A stretch of DNA of 64,000 nucleotides from Aliishimia sp965656085 (GCA_965656085.1 CBFHJA010000015.1:28395-92394); one strand, 5' to 3'; numbered from the stretch's first letter, positions 42,801 through 50,583 are shown. Program-made: numbers and translations. The notes: generated by a model not told the origin, from the sequence alone.

Positions 42801-44267
42801 AATCACCCCGCCATTGCGGAACAGCGGCACCGCGATGATCGAGCGCCAGCCGCCAAGCTCCACCGATTTGGGGTTGGCGAAGTCCGGATCTTCGAAAACA
42901 TCGGGCACATGCACAGTGGCGCGGTCCAGCACGGCCCGCCCGGCGATGTTGGTCCGGTCGATCTTGTGCGGATTGGCGATGTGAAAATCGACCATCTCCG
43001 GCGTGCAGCCGACATTGGCTCCGAGATGCAATTCATCGCCGACCCGGTTGAACAGCATACAGATTGTGCCACCGCACAGCCGTGCCGCCGCTTCGGTGAG
43101 GGCTTGCAGAACCTTGGGCAGATCGAAAGCCGATTGGCTGATCGTCTTGAGCACTTCTGCGGTTGCTGTCTGTTGTTCGAGCGCCTCCTGCGTTTCATTG
43201 AAGAGCCGGGCGTTTTCGATGGCGATACTGGCCTGACTGACAAAGGTGTTGACCAGATCAACATGCGCGTCCGTGGGCGTTTCGCCCTCAGGCCAGCCCA
43301 GTATGAGCGCGCCCCAGACACCTCCGGCGGCATGAATCGGGAAGCCCATGATGTGCCGGTACCCAATGGCGCGTGCGGTGTCGTGGTCGGCATATGTCTC
43401 GACCTGCGCGTCCGGGATGTGCTGTCGCGCTTCGTGCTCCATCACGGCGCGCAACATCGAATTGGCCTCGGGCGCGCGCGGCCAGTCTTCAAGATAGCTG
43501 ACCATGAAGTCCGCATCGAACCCGCTGCTGGCGCAGTAATGTGCAAGCCCGTCCGCGTAGTGCCACAAAATGCAGAAGCGCGCCGCGCATAGCTCGGTCG
43601 CCGAATGTGCGATCGTGTCGAAGACAGGTTGCAGTTCGCCCGGCGTGCTGCTGATGATCCGCAAAACATCAGAGGTCGCGGTTTGCTGGGACAAGGCCCG
43701 CCGGGTTTCCTGAAACAACGCCGCATTCTGAATGGCGATGCCAGCCTGCTCGGCGAAGGCCTGGACAAGAGCCATATGGCTTTCGGCAGGCGCGTTTTCT
43801 TCGCGCAGACCGAGAACGATCGTGCCCCAGATGCGGTTGTCCACGGGGATCGGCACGGCAATCACCTCGGAAAACCCGAATTCGCGCGCCAAGTTGCTGT
43901 CTTTGTACTGAGGGCCGCGCACATTTTTCAGATGAACCGGTGCGCCGGTTTCATAAACTCTACGGCTGGCCGATTTGCGGGCCATGACCTGCGGAAACTG
44001 GCTCAGGTACTCGTCCACCTCACCATCCGGGAACCCATAGATGGCCGCATGGTGCATGACCTCGCCTTCCAGCCGCCAGAGGTTGCAAAAGCTGGCCTTG
44101 CAAAGCTCGGTTGCGTGCCGCGCCACTGCGTCCAGCACGGGCTGTACGTCCAAACCTGCTTGCTTCACGAGGGCGAGTACGTCGCGCAGAGCCGCCTCGC
44201 GCGCCTCGGCCTCCGCCAGTCGGGCGCGCAGCGCTGCGATATCTGCATTGTCTGGCGATGATGACAC
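36888..44267 (-). CDS. Hybrid histidine kinase with eleven tandem GAF domains
   Basis: A cytoplasmic sensor kinase of 2459 residues with no membrane helix. A short coiled coil is followed by eleven GAF modules (about 30-1925, about 172 residues each), joined by ten near-identical helical linkers of the type QTASADILRVIS. Then come HisKA with MSHEIRTPMN (His 1954), HATPase with FTEAGEVVLSVG, DTGIGL and GGTGLGLAIS, and two receivers (acceptors Asp 2245 in AILDMHMPEMDG and Asp 2387 in VFMDVQMPEMDG). Start is GTG 44267 with AGGGC upstream. GAF pairs 2/9, 4/5 and 6/7 are especially alike, suggesting growth by duplication. Ligands are unknown. It heads an operon with HPt and cyclase genes. Confidence 0.93.
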   Translation of the reverse strand: MSSSPDNADIAALRARLAEAEAREAALRDVLALVKQAGLDVQPVLDAVARHATELCKASFCNLWRLEGEVMHHAAIYGFPDGEVDEYLSQFPQVMARKSASRRVYETGAPVHLKNVRGPQYKDSNLAREFGFSEVIAVPIPVDNRIWGTIVLGLREENAPAESHMALVQAFAEQAGIAIQNAALFQETRRALSQQTATSDVLRIISSTPGELQPVFDTIAHSATELCAARFCILWHYADGLAHYCASSGFDADFMVSYLEDWPRAPEANSMLRAVMEHEARQHIPDAQVETYADHDTARAIGYRHIMGFPIHAAGGVWGALILGWPEGETPTDAHVDLVNTFVSQASIAIENARLFNETQEALEQQTATAEVLKTISQSAFDLPKVLQALTEAAARLCGGTICMLFNRVGDELHLGANVGCTPEMVDFHIANPHKIDRTNIAGRAVLDRATVHVPDVFEDPDFANPKSVELGGWRSIIAVPLFRNGGVIGVLDLARPEAGPFTQRQIELVETFADQAVIAISNATLFSEVQERTADLTEALEYQTATSEVLGVISRSPNELMPVLDAILSVAARICDPQYAYVALLDPADGRYHMVTTRNVEPEFFDYLKANPMKPERGTCTGRAALLGQTVYIEYTETDDSYEWKEAAHRGNFQSTVGVPLIKDGVTVGVISLAHDRPHAFAAKQIALVETFAAQAVIAISNARLFDEVQARTAEVEEALEYQTATSEVLGVISRSPNEVQPVLQAILRVAKRLCAPEGGYVSLKDASTGLFHVVEVIDAPDDIVETLKNEPIRPGQNTVTGRVAASGERVYVADVLADAGYEWSGPARQGKYLAALGVPLIRNGETIGTITMAHDQVNGFSDKQIGLMETFAAQAVIAIGNAKLFDEVQQRTAEVEEALEQQQASAEILSVISQSVEDTQPVFEKILESCRHLFGGDELDVLLVDDDGMLQVAAYLGHYEDVLMTTFPAPWEKTPAGVAIRTLKPANFADCANNPDVPGVLKKMAKHAGYHSVAFAPMIWEGKGIGVIGVARSGKAFTAKELGIMQGFADQAVIAIQNARLFRETNQALERQTATAEVLEVISNSVEDTQPVFDKILESCQRVIPCPDMSILTLDEDGLVHLGAVLGKIGQRSAENYVPLPVEETLLYPGKLAGKLVSVPSAKSAQNTTEALQRVADIVGDFAALIAPMIWKGDVIGGIFLCRPEIDGRAQSFTLHEMNMLESFADQAVIAIQNSALFEKTQSALARQTASADILRVTSQAQSDAAPVFAAIAEAGNKLLGAESAAVIIRDGDFFRTLASLQPDREVVPPNTTPVRIDPAMNLPSQVITSMKPVNIPDMSQADLPPHDAENRDRWGLRAMMLLPLIREEECIGVLGFSRHTSTQGFSEDEIKLATSFCDQAVIAIENTRLFDETQNALARQTASADILRVISQSPDDLQPVFDRITSSATDVCNAKFCILWSYEDGLMHYRSSSGFTEAFLKDFLPNYPALPEKNISRAVIATGQLHHIPDAQDPELYYEFEGARLNGYRHIVGVPVRAAAGLWGVLVVAWPDGVVPGKSEFDQLEAFADQAAIAIENVRLFNETQTSLARQTASADILRVISRSPGDIGPVFEEIVQAGVGLVSSDMVGAILETGETMTVIARAGPDGLMEIDETKNSFPNDPALNFPSRVVQSREMMHIPDWDAIDLTEFEQRTRDNYGIKSALMMPLLRGETCHGALFFTRRFKRAFTPGEIDLAQSFCDQAVIAIQNARLFNETQTALVRQTASADILRVISQAQTDLTPVFEAIADTAVRLLNCDVCSVMIVEGDKFVPRGAMNSAGPIRNMGDGSPIDPERNFPAQAIVHKRMVHVPNFWEGELPADEYWARDKFNIHSALYLPLVRGDESLGVVAFTRTVMRAFSDDDIEMAKSFCDQAVIAIENVRLFLEAQEAREEAEKANEAKSAFLATMSHEIRTPMNAVIGMSGLLMDTPLDEEQHDYARTIRDSGDALLGIINEILDFSKIEAGQMDIEAYTFDLRECIESALDLVAQRAADKKLDIAYLMEDDVPAAVSADLTRLRQILLNLLSNAVKFTEAGEVVLSVGAQSAADGQIMLDFAVRDTGIGLTEAGMSRLFQPFSQADSSTTRKYGGTGLGLAISKRLAELMGGTLTAQSAGAGHGSTFRFSITAKPAQLPQRKSRSLAGPQNELLGKRLLVVDDNATNLKILSLQTQKWGTQTVAFDTPAAALEAVSAGDPFDLAILDMHMPEMDGLALARAIRAARPDLPLVLFSSLGVRDLEAEAGLFSAFIAKPLKQSHLFDTLVNFFAPQESRRPRRRMSARKQKSEADLAKRHPLRILLAEDNLVNQKLATRLLEQMGYRCDLASNGVEAVESVARQIYDVVFMDVQMPEMDGLEATRNINAQHGSNRPRIVAMTANAMQGDREMCLEAGMDDYIAKPIRVERLVEALKQVPARERN

Positions 44268-44446
44268 GTCGTTGCCCTGCCCGATTTCTCTTTTAGCACG
44301 CTACGTTACCAGCGCCTTGCATGGCCAGCGATTTCGCGCGAAGCGGCAAACCTATGTGGTCCTGCTCCCAGTCAGGCGGAACAGCAGGCGGTCACACAGG
44401 TTGGGACATCATGCCACAAGGATGCGGCTTGTTTTCCCATGCGCGG

Positions 44447-44464
44447 TGTATACAACGGCATACA
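44447..44464. promoter_or_regulatory. Inverted repeat upstream of acnB
   Basis: TGTATACAACGGCATACA is an imperfect palindrome (TGTATAC-N4-GCATACA, six of seven positions paired) 75 bases before the acnB ATG in the 272-base gap shared with the kinase gene. It looks like a GntR-type operator. The regulator is unknown. Confidence 0.4.
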
Positions 44465-44539
44465 AATCTGATTGCGTGCAGGCACCGCCCTCAATCCTGC
44501 ACGTTGCCGCCCCATACACTAGCAGGAAGACACGCACCC

Positions 44540-47332
44540 ATGAGCCTGTATCAAGCCTATCTCAACGAGATCGAAACCCGCAAAACCCAAGGGCTGTCGC
44601 CCAAGCCCATCGACGATGGCGCGCTGCTTGGCGAGATCATCGCGCAAATCAGGGACAGCGCGAACCCGCACCGCGCCGACTCGCTCCACTATTTCACCTA
44701 CAACGCCCTGCCCGGCACCACGGGCGCAGCGGGTGAGAAGGCCGCCTTCCTGAACGAGATTATCCTTGGCAAGGCCGATGTGTCGGAAATCAGCCGCGAC
44801 TTCGCTTTCGAGCTTCTGTCGCACATGAAAGGCGGCCCTTCTGTCGAGGTCCTGATCGATCTGGCCCTTGGCGATGACGCCGAGATCGCGCAACGTGCTG
44901 CCGAGGTGCTGAAAACGCAGGTCTTCCTCTATGATGCCGACACCAGCCGCTTGAAAGCGGCTTTCGAGGCCGGCAATCCTGTCGCCAAGGACATTCTGGA
45001 AAGTTACGCGCAGGCCGAGTTCTTCACCAAGCTGCCCGATGTCGAGGAAGAGATTGGCGTGGTCACGTATATTGCCGCCGAAGGCGATATCTCCACCGAT
45101 CTGCTCTCGCCCGGCAATCAGGCCCATTCACGCTCGGATCGCGAGCTTCATGGCAAATGCATGATCTCCGAGGCGGCGCAAAAGGAAATCGAAGCGCTCA
45201 AGCACCAGCACCCGGACAAGCGCGTGATGCTGATCGCCGAAAAAGGCACGATGGGCGTTGGCTCCTCGCGCATGTCGGGCGTGAACAACGTCGCGCTCTG
45301 GACCGGCAAGCCCTCCAGCCCCTATGTCCCCTTCGTCAACTACGCCCCGATCGTCGCGGGCACCAATGGCATCTCCCCGATCTTTCTGACCACCGTGGGC
45401 GTGACCGGCGGGATCGGTGTCGATCTCAAGAACTGGGTCAAGAAGACCGGCGAGGATGGCAAGCCGATCCTCAATAATGACGGCGACCCGATCCTCGAAC
45501 AGAAATACTCGGTCGACACCGGCACCGTCCTGAAGATCAACACCAAGACCATGAAGCTCTACAACGCAGCGGGCGACGAAGAGCTGGTGGATCTCGCCGC
45601 CTCCTTCACCCCGCAAAAGGTCGAGTTCATGAAGGCGGGCAGCTCCTATGCCATCGTCTTCGGCAAGCGCCTGCAAACCTTTGCCGCCGAAACCCTTGGC
45701 ATCGAGGCCTCGCAGGTCTTTGCCCCCTCCAAGGAAATCTCCCATGAGGGTCAGGGCCTGACCGCCGTCGAGAAGATCTTCAACGCCAACGCGCTCGGCA
45801 CCACGCCCGGCAAGACCCTGCACGCTGGCTCCGACGTGCGCGCCCGCGTCAACATTGTCGGCTCTCAGGACACCACCGGCCTGATGACCGCGCAAGAGCT
45901 CGAAGCGATGGCCGCGACAGTGCTCTCGCCCATTGTGGACGGGGCCTACCAGTCCGGCTGTCACACGGCCTCCGTGTGGGACGCCAAGGCGCAGGCCAAC
46001 ACCCCCAAGCTCATGGCCTTCATGCACAAGTTTGGCCTGATCACCGCGCGCGATCCCAAGGGCGTCTATCACGCCATGACCGACGTGATCCACAAGGTGC
46101 TGAACGACATCACCGTGGATGACTGGTCGATCATCATTGGCGGCGACAGCCACACGCGCATGTCCAAGGGCGTGGCCTTCGGTGCGGACTCCGGCACCGT
46201 GGCGCTTGCGCTGGCCACCGGCGAGACCTCCATGCCGATCCCGGAATCGGTCAAGGTCACCTTCAAGGGCAAGATGGCCCCGCATATGGATTTCCGCGAC
46301 GTGGTCCACGCCACGCAATCGCAGATGCTCGAGCAATGCGGCGACAATGTCTTCCAAGGCCGGGTGATCGAGGTGCATATCGGCACCCTGCTCGCCGATC
46401 AGGCCTTCACCTTCACCGACTGGACCGCCGAGATGAAGGCCAAGGCGTCGATCTGCATCTCCGAGGACGAGACCCTGATCGAAAGCCTTGAGATCGCCAA
46501 GTCACGCATCCAGATCATGATCGACAAGGGCATGGATAACGACGCGCAGATGCTGCAAGGGCTGGTCGATATCGCCGACGCGCGGATCGCGCAAATCCGT
46601 TCGGGCGAGAAGCCGGCGCTGAAACCGGACGAGAACGCGAAATACTATGCCGAAGTCGTGGTTGATCTGGACGTCATAGACGAGCCGATGATCGCCGACC
46701 CGGATGTGCACAATGCCGATGTGTCCAAGCGCTACACCCATGACACGATCCGACCGATCTCGTTCTACAAGGCCGAGAAGAAGGTCGATCTGGGCTTTGT
46801 GGGCTCGTGCATGGTGCATAAGGGCGATGTGAAGATCGTCGCGCAGATGCTTCGCAATCTCGAAAAGGAGACCGGCAAGGTCGAATTCAAGGCCCCGCTC
46901 GTGGTGGCTGCGCCGACCTACAACATCATCGACGAGCTCAAGGATGAGGGCGACTGGGAGGTGCTGCAGAAATATTCGGGTTTCGAATTCGACGACGCAG
47001 CCCCCAAAGGCACCGCGCGCACCGCCTATGAGAACATCCTTTATCTCGAACGCCCCGGCTGTAACCTGTGCATGGGCAATCAGGAAAAGGCCGCCAAGGG
47101 CGACACGGTTCTGGCCACCTCGACACGGCTTTTCAAGGGCCGTGTGGTGGAGGACTCCGACGACAAGACCGGCGAGTCGCTGCTGGCCTCGACCCCGGTT
47201 GTCGTACTGTCCGCGATCCTCGGGCGCACCCCGACCTTGGACGAGTACAAGCGCGCCGTGGAAGGGATCGACATGACCAAGTTCGCACCGCCGAACCAAA
47301 AGCCGCTGGTGTCGAACTCGCTGCATTTCTGA
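44540..47332 (+). CDS. acnB: Aconitate hydratase B
   Basis: The TCA-cycle enzyme converting citrate to isocitrate (and able to act on 2-methylisocitrate in some bacteria). The 930-residue protein has the AcnB layout: an N-terminal HEAT-like region (MSLYQAYLNEIETRKTQGLSPKP...), a swivel domain, and the aconitase core with 4Fe-4S ligands in FVGSCMVHKG and GCNLCMGNQEKA. DDWSIIIGGDSHTRMSKG holds the catalytic His region. ATG 44540 has AGGAAG ten bases upstream and matches the family start; an upstream frame from 44321 is not supported. A strong terminator follows. Confidence 0.96.
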   Translation: MSLYQAYLNEIETRKTQGLSPKPIDDGALLGEIIAQIRDSANPHRADSLHYFTYNALPGTTGAAGEKAAFLNEIILGKADVSEISRDFAFELLSHMKGGPSVEVLIDLALGDDAEIAQRAAEVLKTQVFLYDADTSRLKAAFEAGNPVAKDILESYAQAEFFTKLPDVEEEIGVVTYIAAEGDISTDLLSPGNQAHSRSDRELHGKCMISEAAQKEIEALKHQHPDKRVMLIAEKGTMGVGSSRMSGVNNVALWTGKPSSPYVPFVNYAPIVAGTNGISPIFLTTVGVTGGIGVDLKNWVKKTGEDGKPILNNDGDPILEQKYSVDTGTVLKINTKTMKLYNAAGDEELVDLAASFTPQKVEFMKAGSSYAIVFGKRLQTFAAETLGIEASQVFAPSKEISHEGQGLTAVEKIFNANALGTTPGKTLHAGSDVRARVNIVGSQDTTGLMTAQELEAMAATVLSPIVDGAYQSGCHTASVWDAKAQANTPKLMAFMHKFGLITARDPKGVYHAMTDVIHKVLNDITVDDWSIIIGGDSHTRMSKGVAFGADSGTVALALATGETSMPIPESVKVTFKGKMAPHMDFRDVVHATQSQMLEQCGDNVFQGRVIEVHIGTLLADQAFTFTDWTAEMKAKASICISEDETLIESLEIAKSRIQIMIDKGMDNDAQMLQGLVDIADARIAQIRSGEKPALKPDENAKYYAEVVVDLDVIDEPMIADPDVHNADVSKRYTHDTIRPISFYKAEKKVDLGFVGSCMVHKGDVKIVAQMLRNLEKETGKVEFKAPLVVAAPTYNIIDELKDEGDWEVLQKYSGFEFDDAAPKGTARTAYENILYLERPGCNLCMGNQEKAAKGDTVLATSTRLFKGRVVEDSDDKTGESLLASTPVVVLSAILGRTPTLDEYKRAVEGIDMTKFAPPNQKPLVSNSLHF

Positions 47333-47360
47333 GCGCATTTGGCCCTGATAACATGCAAAC

Positions 47361-47393
47361 GGCCAGCCCTGCTTAAGGGCGGGCCTTATTTTT
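47361..47393 (+). terminator. Rho-independent terminator after acnB
   Basis: GGCC-A-GCCCT-GCTTA-AGGGC-G-GGCC forms a nine-pair stem with one mismatch, 28 bases after the acnB stop, followed by TTATTTTT. Confidence 0.85.
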
Positions 47394-47435
47394 GGAGCGG
47401 CCTCGCGACAGACAGGCCCGATCCAAGACTGGGAA

Positions 47436-47466
47436 TTGACTTACCTGATAGAAATAATCAGATTAA
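47436..47466 (+). promoter_or_regulatory. DUF1289 gene promoter with iron-box-like operator
   Basis: TTGACT (47436-47441), 17 bases, then CAGATTAA; a perfect TGA-N9-TCA (47446-47460) overlaps the spacer and -10 region. Over 31 positions it matches the hemP promoter at 23, with no gap. This suggests the same iron-responsive repressor acts on both genes. Confidence 0.6.
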
Positions 47467-47501
47467 CGCTAGCTTTCAGTTGCGCGAAAAGGCTTCAAGA
47501 C

Positions 47502-47759
47502 ATGGCAAAAACCCCGAGCCCCTGTATCGACGTATGCAAGTTCAAACGCGAGGGCCATTGCATCGGCTGTTCGATGACCAAGGCACAGAAGTCCATGTTC
47601 AAGCAATTGAAGAAGGACAGCCACCGGGCTGCCTTCGTCGAGATGCTGATTGGCCAGCAATCACGTCTTGGAAAATTCAAGCATTGGGCACCCAAATACC
47701 TGCGCAAGTGCTTGAAAAAGGGAGTCAAGCCAACGCCCCTCGTGAAGGACGTGGCCTGA
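47502..47759 (+). CDS. DUF1289 Cys-rich protein
   Basis: An 85-residue basic protein starting MAKTPSPCIDVCKFKREGHC, followed by IGC. The four cysteines (CxxxC...CxxC) are the DUF1289 signature and could bind an Fe-S cluster or zinc. ATG 47502 is the family start; an upstream in-frame ATG is not conserved in character. Its promoter shares an iron-box with hemP. Function unknown. Confidence 0.82.
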   Translation: MAKTPSPCIDVCKFKREGHCIGCSMTKAQKSMFKQLKKDSHRAAFVEMLIGQQSRLGKFKHWAPKYLRKCLKKGVKPTPLVKDVA

Positions 47760-47777
47760 ACCGTTTTTGCGCGCGCC

Positions 47778-48248
47778 TTACTTCAGGTGCGACCGCAGGA
47801 ACCACGCCAGTTTCTCGTGTTCCTGTCCGCGCGCGATGCACAAGTCTTCGGTCAGAGTGTCCCCGTGCTCCGCGGCGAGTTGCCCCGTCCCCGCCAGCGT
47901 GGCAGCAAGGGTCTCCTGAGCACTCAGCATGGCCTTGATCATCTCGACATCGCTGGCCGTGCCCTCATGCTCGGACACTTTCGAGCGTTTGATCATCCCC
48001 GCAAGTGTGCCTTCCGCGTGACCATCCAATGCCTTGATGCGCTCGGCCAGATCGTCTTGTGCGACGAAGTGGTCTTCATAGATCTTCTGAAAGAGCTCAT
48101 GCAGCGGCGCGAACGCCATGCCGGTTACATTCCAGTGGAAGTTTTGCGCCAGCATGGTCGTTACTGCGGTTTCGGCCACACATTGATTGAGGGCGTCTGC
48201 GATGGCGGTGCGCGCGTCTGTCGACAGCGCTTCGGCGGTCTGTGTCAT
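47778..48248 (-). CDS. dps: Dps/ferritin-like DNA-protection protein
   Basis: A 156-residue Dps-family miniferritin that oxidises and stores iron and protects DNA. The intersubunit ferroxidase site is seen as NFHWNVTGMAF followed by LFQKIYEDHFVAQDDLAERI. ATG 48248 has GGAG six bases upstream; two other in-frame starts lie 6 and 12 bases before it. An Irr-type box is 100 bases upstream. It is convergent with the DUF1289 gene. Confidence 0.93.
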   Translation of the reverse strand: MTQTAEALSTDARTAIADALNQCVAETAVTTMLAQNFHWNVTGMAFAPLHELFQKIYEDHFVAQDDLAERIKALDGHAEGTLAGMIKRSKVSEHEGTASDVEMIKAMLSAQETLAATLAGTGQLAAEHGDTLTEDLCIARGQEHEKLAWFLRSHLK

Positions 48249-48347
48249 TGTCATCTCCAAATTTCATCTGCGGTGCTGGCTTGCCGAGATGCTGGCTGGC
48301 TCCGCTGTCCATTAGGTAAGCAAAACGGTGCCAGAAGCAATGCAGTT

Positions 48348-48364
48348 TTTAGAAATATTCTAAA
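48348..48364. promoter_or_regulatory. Irr-box (iron control element) upstream of dps
   Basis: TTTAGAAATATTCTAAA is a perfect palindrome with the core TTAGAA-N3-TTCTAA, the pattern described for Irr in alphaproteobacteria. It lies 100 bases before dps and covers the stop codon of the upstream gene. Irr control of dps is inferred. Confidence 0.75.
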
Positions 48365-48782
48365 CTAGGGCGAAATGGTCGGCAATGCGCCCTGTCAGGA
48401 AGCGGATCAGACGCCGGTGTGGAGGCGCAACACGGGAGGCCAGCAGAAAAGACACGCTCGCCTTGTCCTGCTGCGCCGACGCGCGGAGCAGACTGATCAG
48501 CCATGCCTCGTCGAAGCTGACTTCGACCTCCTGCGGCGCGAGCAAGCGGGGCATCCGCCCCATTGCCTCACCCAAGCACCGCACGAGCGCATCGGTATGC
48601 GCTTCGAGCGAGGCGGACCGGTTCGCGTGCAGCAATGCACAGGCCTCGAAGAGATGCGCACGGGGTTTGGATCGGGCCTTTTGTGCAATGGAGCGTAGGT
48701 AGTCGAGACAGGGACGCGTGACCACGGGCACCGGCGCAGCCGGGGCTTTCCTTGGCTCGAACTGAGACCTCAACGCCGTCAT
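48360..48782 (-). CDS. Conserved hypothetical protein upstream of dps
   Basis: A 140-residue cytoplasmic protein starting MTALRSQFEPRKAP, then all helical. FDEAWLISLLRAS and HLFEACALLHANRSASLEAH are its clearest stretches. GGGAGA precedes ATG 48782. No domain is recognised. Its stop codon lies inside the Irr-box of dps, so it may be read through to dps or simply adjoin it. Confidence 0.68.
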   Translation of the reverse strand: MTALRSQFEPRKAPAAPVPVVTRPCLDYLRSIAQKARSKPRAHLFEACALLHANRSASLEAHTDALVRCLGEAMGRMPRLLAPQEVEVSFDEAWLISLLRASAQQDKASVSFLLASRVAPPHRRLIRFLTGRIADHFALV

Positions 48783-48937
48783 GTCAGCCGTCTCCCATAG
48801 GATCGTTCGTGCTCCGCCCAAAAAGGCTACTATAACAGTAAACTAATGACGAAAGATAAAAATTGCGAGTCGTCTTGGTCCAAGTCATACGGACATCTTG
48901 ACGCGCAGCACCGCACTCGGGTCTGGGCTTGATCGAC

Positions 48938-49738
48938 TCAGATACGCCAAGCAAGGACACGGCGTTCGGCCATGCCGATGACCGCACTGACGATCACACC
49001 GAGCAAGGACAGGATCACAACCCCGGCAAAGAGCCGTTCCAGATCATAAAGCGAGCCGGCTTCGAGAATGTAGGCCCCGATCCCGTATTCCGCGCCCAAC
49101 ATCTCGGCGGCCACGAGCAGGATGATGGCAATGGCCAGACTGATCCGCAGCCCGGACAAAATCCCCGGCATCGCACCCGGCAACACGATCTTGCGCACGA
49201 TCGACCACCATGTCAGCCCGAAACTCTGCCCCATCCGGATCAGCGTGCGGTCCACATTGTCCACCGCGCCATAGGTCGCCACCACCGTAGGCGTTAAGGT
49301 CCCAAAGGCGATCAGGGCGTATTTCGAGCCCTCGCCAATGCCAAACCAAATTACAAAGAGCGGCAAAAGCGCGATTTTTGGGATCGGAAATATCGCCGCG
49401 ACCAGCGGCACCAGCCCCGAGCGGAAGTAGGAAAACAGCCCGATCAGCACCCCGACGCTGATCCCCAGACTGACCCCCATGGCCGCGCCGACCACCAGCC
49501 GCGACAGGGACGGGCCGAGATGCCGGAACAGCAAGCCGCTGTCGTAGAGTTCGCGAAACGTGCCCAGAACGTCCGAGGGTTTCGGCAGAGTGAGCGCCGA
49601 AATCCAGCCCGCCCGCGTGCCCCATTCCGCCAGCAGGATCAGCCCGATGAAGACGACCACCCCGACCCAGCGGCGCGATTGCGGTGCAAAGCCACCGCCC
49701 CGGAAGGGGACTTTCTTGCCGGCGGACAGATCAGACAT
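48938..49738 (-). CDS. ABC transporter permease (TauC/SsuC type)
   Basis: The membrane subunit of an ABC importer of the nitrate/sulfonate/taurine class, 266 residues with six helices. The ATPase-coupling EAA-like loop is RMGQSFGLTWWSIVRKIVLPGAMPGILSGLRI, consistent with the family. ATG 49738 overlaps the ATPase stop by 8 bases. Substrate unknown; sulfonate is tempting given the DHPS genes but the family also moves pyrimidine precursors and aromatic sulfonates. Confidence 0.9.
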   Translation of the reverse strand: MSDLSAGKKVPFRGGGFAPQSRRWVGVVVFIGLILLAEWGTRAGWISALTLPKPSDVLGTFRELYDSGLLFRHLGPSLSRLVVGAAMGVSLGISVGVLIGLFSYFRSGLVPLVAAIFPIPKIALLPLFVIWFGIGEGSKYALIAFGTLTPTVVATYGAVDNVDRTLIRMGQSFGLTWWSIVRKIVLPGAMPGILSGLRISLAIAIILLVAAEMLGAEYGIGAYILEAGSLYDLERLFAGVVILSLLGVIVSAVIGMAERRVLAWRI

Positions 49739-50498
49739 CAAGAAGCTCCGCATCAGCGGCGCGAGCCTCGTCGCGCATCAATTGCCACAGGTGCTTTTGC
49801 GCAGCCTCAAGATCAGCATCGCCAAACTCCCGTTCCGCAAGCGGTTTGTCGATCCGCACGATCTCGCGGATTTGTCCGGGCCGACGCGAGAGCACGGCCA
49901 CCTGATGGCCAAGCCGCACGGCCTCGGCGAGGTTGTGGGTCACATAGACCGCCGTGAAGGGCTGCCGCGTCCACAGATCGATCAGATCGTCCATCAGCAG
50001 CTCGCGGGTCTGGCTGTCCAGCGCCGAAAGCGGCTCGTCCATCAGCAGAACCGCCGGGTTCACCGCGAGCGCCCGGGCAATCGCGACGCGCTGTTTCATC
50101 CCGCCCGAGAGTTGCTTGGGCAGGGCATTCGCGAAGTCCGACAGCTTGGTCCGGGCCAGCACGTCCTCGATGATCTGATCCGCCGCCGCGCCCTTGATGC
50201 CGTGATCTTCGAGCACCAGCGAGACATTGCCCCACACGGAGCGCCACGGGAGCAGGGCGAAATCCTGAAAGATATAGGTCAGCGGATTGAGGCACCCGGC
50301 GGGCGGGTCGCCAAGTTGCAGCACCTGCCCGGCCTGTGGCCGTTCCAGCCCTCCGATGAAGCGCAGGAGCGTGGATTTCCCGCAGCCCGACGGGCCGACA
50401 ATGCACAGGATCTGACCGCTGGGAATGTCCAGCGAGATGTCGCGCATGACCTCGAACGCGTCATAGGAATGGCTGATGCCATCGAGCCGGATATCCAT
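49731..50498 (-). CDS. ABC transporter ATP-binding protein (TauB/SsuB type)
   Basis: The nucleotide-binding subunit, 255 residues. Walker A is GPSGCGKST, the Q-loop is YIFQDFALLPWR, the signature LSGGMKQRVAIARAL, Walker B VLLMDEPLSALD and the switch His in VYVTHNL. It is the middle gene of a binding-protein, ATPase, permease operon. Confidence 0.95.
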   Translation of the reverse strand: MDIRLDGISHSYDAFEVMRDISLDIPSGQILCIVGPSGCGKSTLLRFIGGLERPQAGQVLQLGDPPAGCLNPLTYIFQDFALLPWRSVWGNVSLVLEDHGIKGAAADQIIEDVLARTKLSDFANALPKQLSGGMKQRVAIARALAVNPAVLLMDEPLSALDSQTRELLMDDLIDLWTRQPFTAVYVTHNLAEAVRLGHQVAVLSRRPGQIREIVRIDKPLAEREFGDADLEAAQKHLWQLMRDEARAADAELLDV

Positions 50499-50583
50499 TC
50501 ACCTGCCTCGTTGTTTCGAAAAGGGGGCAGCCGAAACTGCCCCCTGCCCCAGCGCAGATGCGCCGGTTTTGGATCCACGTCGC

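Noticed and set aside
44321..44539. N-terminal extension of AcnB
   Set aside because: The extra 73 residues are low-quality Cys/Arg-rich sequence in a promoter region; ATG 44540 has a proper site and family start.
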